DNA from: Ceratorhiza oryzae-sativae | Lineage: Eukaryota > Basidiomycota > Agaricomycetes > Cantharellales > Ceratobasidiaceae | DNA: 38,096 nucleotides | NCBI GenBank assembly: GCA_030998015.1 | Contig: JARWMV010000135.1 | Coordinates: 1 to 38,096 of the forward strand | Direction: 5' to 3' | Shown here: piece after piece, positions 21,838 to 31,465 of the stretch | Numbering within the stretch: the stretch's first letter is position 1 | Layout: every line of letters begins with the position of its first letter | Translations under genes and position numbers: made by a program | The notes under the pieces: model-generated | What the model was told of the DNA's origin: nothing | Seen by the model: only the letters and a program-made list of their open reading frames with translations | Databases searched by the model: none

Positions 21838-23656
21838 ATTCTAAAAAAATAGCTTTGAGGGGATTAGTGTACACAAGGAGAGTGATTGCAAGTTTACTCA
21901 CCCACGTCTGTAGGAGCTAAAGATGTATCCAAAAAAAGGGACATCCACGTGACATCTCCACCGCGTTTATCATAGCTGGGCTGTGTCAGGCAGCCACGTC
22001 AGATAACATACGCACCCTCTCAAACCTCATTTGGCTCCTGTAATTAAATCCCGAGCGGCCCTTCAACCCCAATGCCGAACGCGATCATACGACTGGTTCT
22101 ACCTGGTGCTCCGGACTTTATAGACATAGATAACCAGCCACGGGAAGAAACACCGTGCACAACGAAGAGACAAAAGAACAAGCAGTCAACTGGTGGGCTT
22201 GCTAAGCTAGTTAAGCGTAAGTGGATATGTTTCATTGGAACGGAAACTATTGACAAGCCACATAGTTGACGTACCGGATGGAGGATTTATTGGTTAGTTT
22301 TTATTCTCGCCACATATATACACGACACGCTGACAGCATGCTCGAAGTCCCTTGGGCACGTGGTGGGATGGCAAATGATGAAACAAAATAATAGTAGCCA
22401 CCCGCTTCCATTGTGCTGGGCCTGTCCTAAACTAAATGCCAATAGAGCTTGTTTAAATGCGATCATTTGTCCATAACGGGGTACCGAAGCTAGACTAAAT
22501 TCGCCGCCATACATTGTCTGACACTTGACATGAGGTGGAAACCTATACACTTTAGCATTTGAGGATCAATATAACCGTGGTTAGTAAAAGAAACCCAAAA
22601 CCGAAGAGTTTGGTCCGGGTGTGAGCCGGATAAAATCGAAGCTGGGAGGGCTACCTATATTCCAATTACTCACTATAAGGTGAGCGGCTACAAAGATACT
22701 TTAGAATTATGAATGTAGATAGGACAGTATTGTGTGCGTTCGCCATTCATTACCTTTGTTGCGCGAACACCTCCGTGGAACATTGTTAGAAAGCAGAATA
22801 GGTCGATGATTAAAGATAAGCGTATACGCGGAGTGACAAGGCCTTCAATATATTATTTGAGAACGCGGCAGTTTGCGCTTCGGGGGGAAGCGAATATATT
22901 GGCTATAAGTACATCAAATACAAAATATTTATGTCCGTGAGGAACCAAACTACGGAATGATCCCAGTACGAGCTGCTTTTTTGGCTGCCCTGTGCTTCTC
23001 GGATCGAGTTCGGTATAGGTTGAAACAATATTGCACATATCCTATGCTCGGGTTGGCGCGGTCGGGTCAGCCCCAATCCCATGGCACGCAATTGCGCTAA
23101 GATCCGATCCCAACGGGGTTAGAACACACGCGAGGGATAATTCCTAGCGAGAAGTTACTCCGTGCCTTGGTTACTCACTCGGTATTGGGTTAGCCCTCAG
23201 CCACCAATCAAAGCGGAAAGCCCTGTGTGGGCGAGGTCGCACATTGGGGCCAAGATGATCCCCCCCTCTGATATTTGATTATTGTAGGTGTTTGGCACCA
23301 AGCACGGGCTTTCACCTATGTCTAGGAATCCAGTGGCGTTTCTTGTGGGATATATATAGAGCAGAACAATGATTATAACATGGCATGCGGAATATATGAA
23401 TGAATTCAAGATAGCAAAAAAAACTCGGAATAGTACATGAGTTGGCTTATGACCCGACAGCTCCGTATTGCAGAATACGCGTACCAATAAATGATGGATG
23501 GATGAGATCCTATGCGTGGTCAGCCTCGATATCAGGAGCCACCGTTTTTGCTGCGATTTGACCGGCAATTGTCCATGGCTCGAGGTGTTTTGGTCTTCTG
23601 GAGCGCGCTGAATCGGTCACTCGAGGAGGCTAATGACAGACCATCGATTCAGTTGG
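21838..23656. other. Long interval without a confident gene
   Basis: About 1.8 kb. A 65-codon plus frame at 22072-22269 starts in a fair context (CCAATGCCG) and reads MPNAIIRLVLPGAPDFIDID followed by a Lys/Gln-rich stretch; it could be a small gene or a remnant. Other frames are short and overlap one another on both strands. AT-rich with scattered TATATA tracts; no repeats shared with other parts of the window were noticed. Confidence 0.4.
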
Positions 23657-25259
23657 TTAATAGAAGGCAATATAGAATGACGTTACTGATATCTCCATGC
23701 AAACCATGGTCCTCGGATCGAATGGGAAACGGGCGTCATTCTTGTTCCAAACCTCCTCGATAATAGCCGTACCATGGACCTCCTTGACGGCTCGATATGC
23801 TGTATATATGGCAATGTGCAACTCAAATGAGCAGCAGGACGACAAATAGTAACCAAACCACTCGTTAAACTTTCCGCTATCGCTGAAACGAAGCTTCCAG
23901 CGGTGCCCCTCTTTATCCCAGCAACCGCATAAGGATGGGACCATCGGAAGGTCAAATCCATACGGACGAGTTCCGTATGCAGCGTGCTCGATCCGTCGTA
24001 CATCCAGTGAGTGACTGGCCCAGGAGGGTCGATCCATGAGCACTAAACCAGTCTGTTGACGACTGTCGAAGGACTTAGTCCAGGTTCGAAGCAAAGAGGT
24101 TCGAAGATCCGCCCCGTAATAATAGAGATGAACGAACATTTCGGCGAAAAAATCGGTATATCGGGAAGGTAGAATGGCCGGCGCCGAAGGTAAAACCATG
24201 GAATGCCAAGGGCGACTTATGAATAGTGTAAGATTTAACTGAAAGCATCCAAAAGTATGGCTCACATATCAAGAGTTTTATGAATGCGCTGAAGCGTCTT
24301 ATCATGGAATAAATTCATCCCGCATGCGATTGGGAATATCCTCGCAGTCGCCGCCTTGGACGCTAGGGGTGTTAGATTAGTGGTATGGAAATTGATGAAG
24401 GCATCTTCCATATCCCGACTTCCTACGTCTGCGCCGGAGGGTGATTCGATCATCCAACCTCCTCTGGGATCGCTTTCTGTCAAAAAGAGGACGACAATAT
24501 GATAAGGGGATTTAGGTAGAAGCCTAGGGTTCATATGGTTATTTTATTTGATTCGTGCAAGTGATATCTACCTACTCGTCGCGAATTCGCGCGGAGGCAT
24601 CGATGTCGACTTTTACCCCTATCTCCAAGATCTTGCTCACGACATGAATCTCGAAGACGCTAAGTGCCGCGCAAATTTGTTGCATTATAATGTTCGCCGT
24701 CCCATGGAGATGTTGCACGTAGAAAAGGAATAAAACAACCGAACTTTTGACTCCCATGCGTCTTGTGGCACGGTATCCTCTATTGATAGAATACTACAAC
24801 TTTGTTAGTAAGTTCAAGTCGAAGAATCACCACTTACGTCTAGCGGTGTGAATTTATCAGACGATAAGCATTCTGGGCATCGGAACCTCCATTTCTTATT
24901 CTGAGCCAGCTGGAACGGAATGGAAATACAAGTTGGTGTTGCGAGGGGATCATCTTCCCCCACAGAACCTGCTATATCACATTCCTGGCCAACAATATTG
25001 CAGCAGAATGCCCGGTCACATGTACTGCAATCCATGAGTTCGCCGCCATCCTCGCAACAAAAACAGTACTAGATTCGCAATCGAGTTTGTTAGTAAATAA
25101 AATAAAATAAGCCTGAGGTACTAGAAACCTACTCTATCCTTGCTGGATTTAAACGTAAGGGAAAATGTCCGGCCTGGGGGAAGATTGTCAGGAAGAAGAA
25201 GAAGATAAGACAAGAGCTCGGCAACCTTTTACTCGGTCTGCATCACTGGGAACTGACAT
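23657..25259 (-). CDS. PHD-finger / caspase-like protein, 446 aa, paralogue without SIR2
   Basis: Exons 25259-25226, 25173-25133, 25068-24838, 24793-24576, 24523-24266, 24215-23657 total 1341 nt in frame. After a short basic start, residues 26-92 form a PHD-like finger: YCFCCEDGGELMDCSTC then DRAFCCN and RFRCPEC, matching the C-x2-C...GGEL..C..C..AF pattern of PHD fingers that read histone tails. Then comes the same fold seen in the 740-aa gene: KSSVVLFLFYVQ plus helix, VKVDIDA, HIVVLFLTES and ARIFPIACGMNLF. The Cys is kept (Cys242), but the position of the putative His is Glu191, so protease activity is unlikely. The intron before the LPKSPYHIVV exon has the same phase as its counterpart in the 740-aa gene. 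A C-terminal RPYGFDLP...CGC matches RPLGKELP...C.C there. The first two small exons are the least certain part. Confidence 0.7.
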
Positions 25260-25392
25260 GGTCGTGGTTGACTTGCTTAATAGAAGTTTATCTGACGTAA
25301 TCGATGGCCGAAAGGAGCGTGCCGAGTTTGGTTGACGCATGTGACAATACAACCAAAGGCGGGAAACATCAAATTTTATTCACAACCCGCAT
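25260..25392. other. Short interval between two minus-strand genes
   Basis: 133 bp between the start of the PHD/caspase-like gene and the stop of the upstream unknown gene; must hold the promoter of the former. Nothing else seen. Confidence 0.4.
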
Positions 25393-27613
25393 TCAGAGGT
25401 AAGCAAAACAAAATAATTCATCAGGTCTATTCATTACAACAGGATGGATCAATACATTGTAGCAGAGATATATTATCGCGGTTTGCGCCGTCCTCCAGGT
25501 CCGCCATCCAGTGAAGTATTCTGGAGGTTTTGAGATATTGAGGCCAGAGAATGCGGCGGGAGGGACACGTAGGCCAGAAGTAGACGAACTAGGCTCCGGG
25601 GGATGGGGGAAGGCAGGGGCATCGGCGTGGGGAGTGGTAGCGAATCGCCGCTTGGCGAACGCAGCAGCGACCTCCGAAGTATGGCCAGGTAAGCGAGCGT
25701 TAGATTCGACACTACTTGAAATGTGTCGATCTCGTTCGGCCATCGCTGTGCTTTTGCGCTCGGATCCCTTCAACGCATCTTGTGCTCTCTTCGCCAGAAG
25801 AATTATTGTTGCGGCCGCTGATTGTGTGTCTAAGTCGGATTAGTATCAATTGAAAAATATCATTGAAGATCTGCTTACTTGCTGAGCTAGCCGAGACTGG
25901 TTGCAAGAATTGGTCGAAGACACTCAAGATAATGAGAATAGAAATTGCGTACCTTGGCTTCCCTGACCGCCTTTACTGTTGTCGGCTTCATAGCCTGTAC
26001 CAGAAGTGGACACATTTTCCGCTCCACAATCGGATTGTGTGGAAGTCTTTCGAACACAAGTAAGCCGCAGAGTGTTGGCATGCGGAATGAGAAACTCACC
26101 GGTGGTGGAGTTAACGCCGAGCGACCCGAGGCTCTCCCAGCTGCCAAAAACCCAGCGTCCGGCGACGGGGCGGAAGGACCAGTGATCTGCAGGGCGTCGC
26201 TCCCATTTGAGGGTGCGGTTAATAAGCTAATTTGTCCCTCCGCTTCACGCGCAGCAGCGGCCCTGCGACCTTCCCAATCTTCTACACGAAGGTGAGCCGA
26301 AATCTGGAAAGAGGGGGGAACGCTTCTTCGTGCGAAAGATTGAGGGCTAGTTCTGAGAGGTTGGGGTGTTTTCGATTTCTGGCCGACTCGATGAGGTCGT
26401 TTTTCTGAGGGCAGAGGATGTGGTGGGGTGTTCGCCCTGCGTTTCAGGCCTTGCATCGTCAAACACTCTACTCCCACCTCCAATCCTTCCATATCTCCAC
26501 CGGCGCTTGCCCCCGCAGTCTCTTCTATCCCTGTCTCCTCTCCTAGCTCTGTCCCTACGGGTGTCATATCCGCCCCGGAACCCACCTCTCTTCCATCTCC
26601 TCCTGTCGCGGCTGTCACCGTCTCTACACTCGCCATCTCTCCCCTACTCTCGCTCGTTGTCCCTGCTCCCGTGCACATCTCCCCTACGTCCTCTCCCATC
26701 GTCCCACTCACCGAGCTACCTCCAGCCCGCTCTACCGTCACCTCCACTTCCGCCCCAGCCTGATACCCAGATGTCTCCTGTCTCGTCCCATCTATCTCGT
26801 CCATGGTCGTATCTGCCCCCAATTGCCCGTCCGGTTCGCCTTCTCCGTCATCTTCGCTGTCAGTGTCAGGGAGGTCGCTAATATCCGGAGAAGTATGGTT
26901 GCGCTCGATATCCGATGGCTCGCGCGTTGCATGTTCCAAAAAGTAGTCCCAGTCCAGCACTGTCTTCCACCACCTGGGCTTCGTGGCGGGAAGCCATATT
27001 TGTTGAAACATGGTAGGACCTCGGATGTGCGTGGCGAAGCTTTCTATAATTTGACACCATCTTGAATAAAACAAGGTGTCGGGGAGCTCCATCGCATACT
27101 TGTTGCCGGTGCTGGTGTGTAGCATCATCACCGGCTCACTAACTCAAGAATGCAGTTACAAGAAGTAGTCGAATGAATATAGAGAAGACACTCACCCGCC
27201 GCGAAATCTAGGGTTGCTTTCCCAGTACAGTCCAACAACATTTTCGAGTGCCATGTATTCGACGTCCTTCCCACCACGATCAGTCTTCGCTCGGCCGCGG
27301 TAGGTTCTCCAAGACCACCAGCCAGCCATTCGGTGGTGTCGCGCAGAGCCCCGAAGCGGCGCGACAAAGCCAGAAACCGTGACCCCAGCCCATGCATCAC
27401 CAGTAGCGTTCTCGAAGCTAAATCGGACAAGCTTCCTGTCTCGATGAAATATAAAATAAGTCATTGCGCGGACTAATCCTAAAGAGATTCCGGTTTTCAA
27501 TTAGTCCGTGAATATCAATTGATTATTTGATTACCTGTGCCCGGAGCATCTCGTTCGGCGGAGAATTGGTGTGTCTCAGGAAACACTACGATCTTGTTCC
27601 CTCGTCTGGACAT
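25393..27613 (-). CDS. Large low-complexity protein of unknown function
   Basis: Exons 27613-27535, 27478-27196, 27138-26100 and 25994-25953 are in frame across GT...AG introns; a final exon from about 25829 to 25393 carries AAATIILLAKRAQDALKGS to the end. The junction between 25953 and 25829 is ambiguous (several donors fit), so the total length, near 610-630 aa, is approximate. The N-terminal ~190 residues look folded (AMTYFIFHRDRKLVRFSFEN, GWWSWRTYRGRAK, LPDTLFYSRWCQIIESF, WLPATKPRWWKTVLDWDYF). The middle ~250 residues are disordered: acidic, then Gly/Thr/Glu-rich, then a Pro/Lys/Arg stretch with LKRRA and SEKRPHR that could be a nuclear signal. The C-terminal part is Ala/Lys-rich helical then Pro-rich. 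No domain recognised. It could be a nuclear regulatory protein, but that is a guess. Confidence 0.6.
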
Positions 27614-27963
27614 AGTGAGTGGTCGGGGAGAAGAAGAATGTACGTTCACGTGATAAAGGCAAAACCTGAAGGGTTGAATTTAGATTGACGTCAACGACGG
27701 GGATATATGAGTGATGTATGATAGTTTTCGTGGCATGTTTAACAACGTCAGGACTGATGCTGACTCACCGAGTCTTCCTCAAAACGCCTTGCCTTGTCCA
27801 TCCAGTATTGAAGGCTATAGCTTGTCCAAGGATTTACCACTGGCGGTGCGATTCGATTGCTACATCAGGTGGGGATTGTGAGATATACTGCGAAAACATA
27901 TATTCATTCAAGTCGCACGAAATAATGAACAATGACATATGAGCAAGGAAAAATAACAGTTAG
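27614..27963. other. Intergenic interval, no gene seen
   Basis: 350 bp between two minus-strand genes. Contains the likely promoter of the low-complexity gene and the 3' UTR of the next. A 74-codon plus frame at 27718-27942 has no recognisable content. Confidence 0.5.
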
Positions 27964-28538
27964 TTACGGTTGCATCGGGGTATCCGAAACCGGCTGATTC
28001 CGACCCAGCTTCTCGATAAGCGCCTTTAGTTCCGATTGTAGACCAAGAAGCTCGGCGTCGAGGTCTTTCAGAAGGGGAGGATATTCGGCGGCTTCATTTG
28101 CGAGTCGATTGTGCTTGGCTCTAAGCATTCTGTTAAATTGCGGTGGATTTGCGATCGCTATAAAATTACTCACTGCTCTTGGTCCACAGTATGCTGCATT
28201 CTCCGCACAGTAACAGACAGGGGAGGCAAGGTTTCGTGGATGAAAATTCTTTTCAGACGAATACTTCTCGATGGCCTTGCGTCCTTTCTGCATGGGTGAC
28301 ACGTAACGAGAGCTGGAGGACCGTTTTTTATCCCATTTGCGCACACATCGCAAAGGACATGCTCTAAAATAAAAATTAAAAAAAGAGTAAGTTTGTAGCG
28401 CTCGAATGGTATGACAGGACATTACGGACCACAAACGGTCATCTGCCAAATAGCACTCGAATCGCCGTTAGCTTGTAGGCCGGTATCAATGAGGTATTTG
28501 CATTGTGCGCAGAGCACAGCTGGTCCCCGAGCGGACAT
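27964..28538 (-). CDS. Small Cys-rich protein with C-terminal coiled coil, 170 aa
   Basis: Two exons, 28538-28426 and 28363-27964, joined by a 62-bp intron (GTAATG...TTTTAG), give 513 nt in frame. The N-terminus has paired cysteines (CAQCKYLIDTG, then VCG and ACPLRCVRKW, later CYCAENAAYC), which suggest zinc binding in the style of fungal DNA- or protein-binding Cys clusters. A Lys/Arg/Ser-rich segment follows (KKRSSSSRYVSPMQKGRK). The last ~50 residues are a leucine-rich coiled coil (LLKDLDAELLGLQSELKALI). It is divergent from the RING-finger gene across 132 bp. A possible in-frame intron at about 28128-28171 is not used here because splicing it would create a stop. Family not recognised; real-gene status is supported by exon phasing and strand arrangement. 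Confidence 0.65.
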
Positions 28539-28670
28539 AGTATACGACGTTTACAAAGGGATAGGTGAGGGAAGCGCGTTCGTCAGGTTCTGTACCGTTC
28601 TCCGACAATCACGTGCGTGTCATCGCCTCTAAAACACGTGACCGAAAGCACCGTTTCTCCATCGGCCACC
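28539..28670. promoter_or_regulatory. 132-bp bidirectional promoter interval
   Basis: Separates the start codons of the Cys-rich coiled-coil gene (minus) and the RING gene (plus). It contains two ACGTG cores (ATCACGTGCG near 28608 and AACACGTGAC near 28632), which resemble E-box (CACGTG) sites bound by bHLH regulators. Function inferred. Confidence 0.5.
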
Positions 28671-29405
28671 ATGGGGTCGAGACGAATCAAGGATCCGACG
28701 ATTCATCACATTGATGTCGACGCACCTCGACAAATTCGCCCTACGGTGCCAACACGGGCTTCTCGTCCCGTCGCGTCGAGAGCGCGGCATGCAATCGACG
28801 TTGACTCGCTTAACGACATCTCGATCGTACCTTTTCTCCCGACTCACGACAGGGTTATTGACGACGTGGAGAGCTACGATAGCTCATTCTGCTGTATCGT
28901 TTGCCAGGAGAGTTGTCCCAGCTCGGATGCCATAGCTCCCCCTTGCGGTAAGATCTTTGCAGACATGGTTCGTTATCAGCGTTGACACACATACAGGTCA
29001 CGTCTGTTGCCGGGAATGCTGGAAACTTTGGGGGGAAGTCGTGGCCGTGAAGGAGCAGCTGGGCTCCGGAAGAACTTCGTGCCCCAGCTGCCGCCAAGAG
29101 TGCCGGTTCTCTGACGCAACTGGGGTCGAGTTCGAGGCCGCGGTGATTATGAATCCTGACGAGATCTCGCAACGGCTGAATGATAAGTATAAAGACCTCA
29201 AGTAAGTCGCTCATTTCGAATGTTCAATCTGATGCTCACGTTCATCGGTTCATCGGTTAGAAAACGCAACTCTGCGCTCGAAGCAGCGATACTCGATTTT
29301 CGCCAGTCGGTCGAGATGAGACGACAGGACATAGCCAGCCTACGCACGGAGATTGATGAGATCTATATGGTACTACGTTCTCAGAATTTAGAACTCGATT
29401 CCTAA
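28671..29405 (+). CDS. RING-finger protein with C-terminal coiled coil, 208 aa (putative E3 ubiquitin ligase)
   Basis: Exons 28671-28947, 28997-29201, 29261-29405 sum to 627 nt in frame. The start is in CCACCATGG context. An Arg/Pro/Ser-rich N-terminus (about 70 residues) precedes a C3HC4-type RING: CCIVCQESC, then PPCGHVCCRECW (Cys-x-His-x2-Cys), and CPSCRQEC. The first intron splits the RING exactly at the Gly before the metal-binding His. After the RING, RLNDKYKDLKKRNSALEAAI and LRTEIDEIYMVLRSQN form a coiled coil, probably for dimerisation. RING proteins of this layout usually recruit an E2 and transfer ubiquitin; the substrate is unknown. It shares a compact promoter with the Cys-rich coiled-coil gene. 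Confidence 0.85.
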
Positions 29406-29786
29406 TTTCTACTTGACTCCGAGTTTCTATCACGCCTTGTAATTTCGCTTCACCGCCGTGTTGAAGTGCTGTCGTTATTATAGTATTTTGATTCATCAAA
29501 TTTATGATTTTTTCATCGCCCGTACGAGAAATATCTCAAAAACACCAAGAATAGCGATGGAGTAACCTCTCCGCTCGGGAATTCTCCACATGAGAAGCCC
29601 TTGTGGACGGAGATCGCATGAGTATTTGCCGCGTAGAACTGCACCTCTGTTTTTGGATCAAGTATATTTATTGTCGTTTTGGGGATATATATATTCTACG
29701 TATGACATCACTTGAACAATCGGGTAATCATTCGCCTCTGATAGGGAATCACGTGAGCTCGGCATCCAGCATCCACAAGTTACTTC
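29406..29786. other. Intergenic interval, 3' flank of the RING gene
   Basis: About 380 bp, AT-rich, with no supported gene. It ends where the LTR-like sequence begins. Confidence 0.4.
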
Positions 29787-29954
29787 TGTTGAATTTACAA
29801 TCATATCCGTTCATGTATGCGGTGTGTTTGTATTTGTGTACTCACGTCTGATATTATGCGTCCCCCCTGTGAAAATATCTTTCCTTAGTTCTCTACCTTC
29901 GTAGTTGAGCTAAGTACATACGTATCTAGCTCACCCGAACCTCCCTGTGTGAGA
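29787..29954. mobile_element. LTR-like sequence related to the solo LTR in the pogo element
   Basis: Matches 12738-13018 at both ends: TGTTGAATTTACAATCATAT at the start, the GTTCTCTACCTTCGTAGTTG box in the middle, and CTCCCTGTGTGAGA at the end. It is 168 bp against 281 bp because it lacks the internal ~115-bp duplication. No 5-bp target duplication is evident (ACTTC on the left, TCCTC on the right), so it may be an old solo LTR or one end of a larger decayed element. Confidence 0.7.
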
Positions 29955-30960
29955 TCCTCCACCATCCGCCATACCACCCCAGCCTTCACACAATAGTATA
30001 CGTTCTCAGACGACGGACCGTGTTCGCGCAAGTTTTGTAATAAAAATAAAAATAAAAGTCGCTTGTCCCATCGGACGTCCGATCTCTCTTTAGCCTCGCG
30101 CCGGTAGCCAAGCGGGCTTCTACATTCAGTGGATGGACCGATACTAGTGGGCAGTAGACGCGTCCAAGGGTATATAATATAGTAGTACATAGCTAGTGAA
30201 ACGTGAACGCGGCTCACCGAGGATTATTAGTAGCCTCGCGGTATTGTGATCGAGTACTCCGAGGAGAATCGCTGCCGTTGCCGCCGGGATAGCCGAATGA
30301 AATGACAAAAATGCCCGTATGTCGTGTCTTCTGTGCTTTCTCTTGTCGTACTTATGCTCTCCCCGCGCCGTTCTCACATGTTTCACAAACCGTAGTGCTT
30401 GTTACCTATCAAATTAGGCCGGCAAATTAGGCCGGAGAAGTAGAAAGGCGGCTTCGTTTACTCCTCGACGAAGATGTGGCCTATCAATTTCAACGAGATC
30501 AGCGACCCCGTCTTGTTCGTGCTTCGAAACAAGACCATGATCATGCCAGTATTGCTACGACACCGTCGGCCCCGGTGGACGCTGTCACACGGTCCTGAGA
30601 CGATCTCAAAGGTGGGCTTAATGATTACGCCCAGGGTTGTCTCACATTGGCATTGTTGAGACATCGATTGAGGGCACCCGAATCGCCACGAAGCACTGAT
30701 CGCTTCGATCTGATGTTCCTTGATGTGGCGTCGCTGATGGGATCGCCGCTTCGTTGTTGCGTGCAATCAGCGTGTGTTTCTTTCTCTGTATCTCCCGTTC
30801 CTCCTGTATCCATCTGCTCTGTATTACACTTATACGTTCATATCCCACCTCGTATGTTCTAATTACATGTACAGTTAGTATGAATACGCCTGTACCCTGC
30901 CGCTTGTACACCATCGCTCTAATTCCCTCGCATCCTAAATCTTATTCTTACTAAGCGCTT
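29955..30960. other. Gene-poor sequence, possible decayed coding remnants
   Basis: No supported gene. A plus-strand frame at about 30436-30594 reads EVERRLRLLLDEDVAYQFQ and looks protein-like but ends quickly at a stop; it may be a remnant. GGCAAATTAGGCCGG and its near copy at 30412-30436 form a short tandem duplication. The T-rich part at 30750-30960 resembles UTR or LTR sequence, without a second copy to define it. Confidence 0.3.
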
Positions 30961-31465
30961 TGAAGCATTGTATTATTGAGTGGCGATACGGTCTGCCGTT
31001 ACCTCATCACGTAATTCTTAAGAGAATCATTCATAGATTTGATCGATCGTTTTACTTCTTATTCTGCCGTTCGGCCCCTTGTACCAAGGCGGTATGGAAC
31101 GCTGCACAAGGCCAGCCGTACCCTCAGGCGCTCAAGGCAGGTGAACGATTGTTCACAGATTCCAATACTATCGATGTGCAGCTGCGGAACTTTATGATCG
31201 CAGCCAGGAGTACGTGTTTTATGACCATTATGAACCTCAGGTAACGCCACTTTTAGATTCGATTCTATCTTTCGACACATTCTGGTTCTCAAGCCAAGCC
31301 TCGGCCATCGCGCTCAAATCTGTGTTCGATACTACTATGGGAGAACGGGAGAAGTCATTGCCGTCGTTCAAAAAGCGTAGGTTAGCGGAGGAAACCGAAC
31401 AGGAATACAAGTGTCAGGAAGATGGAAGGTCAGGAATGCGGGTTCAATTAATCGTGGCACGCTAG
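30961..31465 (+). pseudogene. Possible gene remnant
   Basis: Protein-like segments occur in different frames. One at 31070-31200 reads AVWNAAQGQPYPQALKAG; another at about 31160-31241 reads CAAAELYDRSQEYVFYDHYE; a third, at 31240-31465, is Ser/Lys/Glu-rich (GEREKSLPSFKKRRLAEE). I could not join them by splicing without stops, so this may be a frameshifted relic of a gene or a retroelement protein. No domain recognised. Confidence 0.25.

Noticed and set aside
26366..26881. 171-codon plus-strand frame rich in Ser, Pro and Leu
   Set aside because: It is the antisense shadow of the Gly/Thr/Glu-rich exon 27138-26100, which is phased with upstream and downstream exons.
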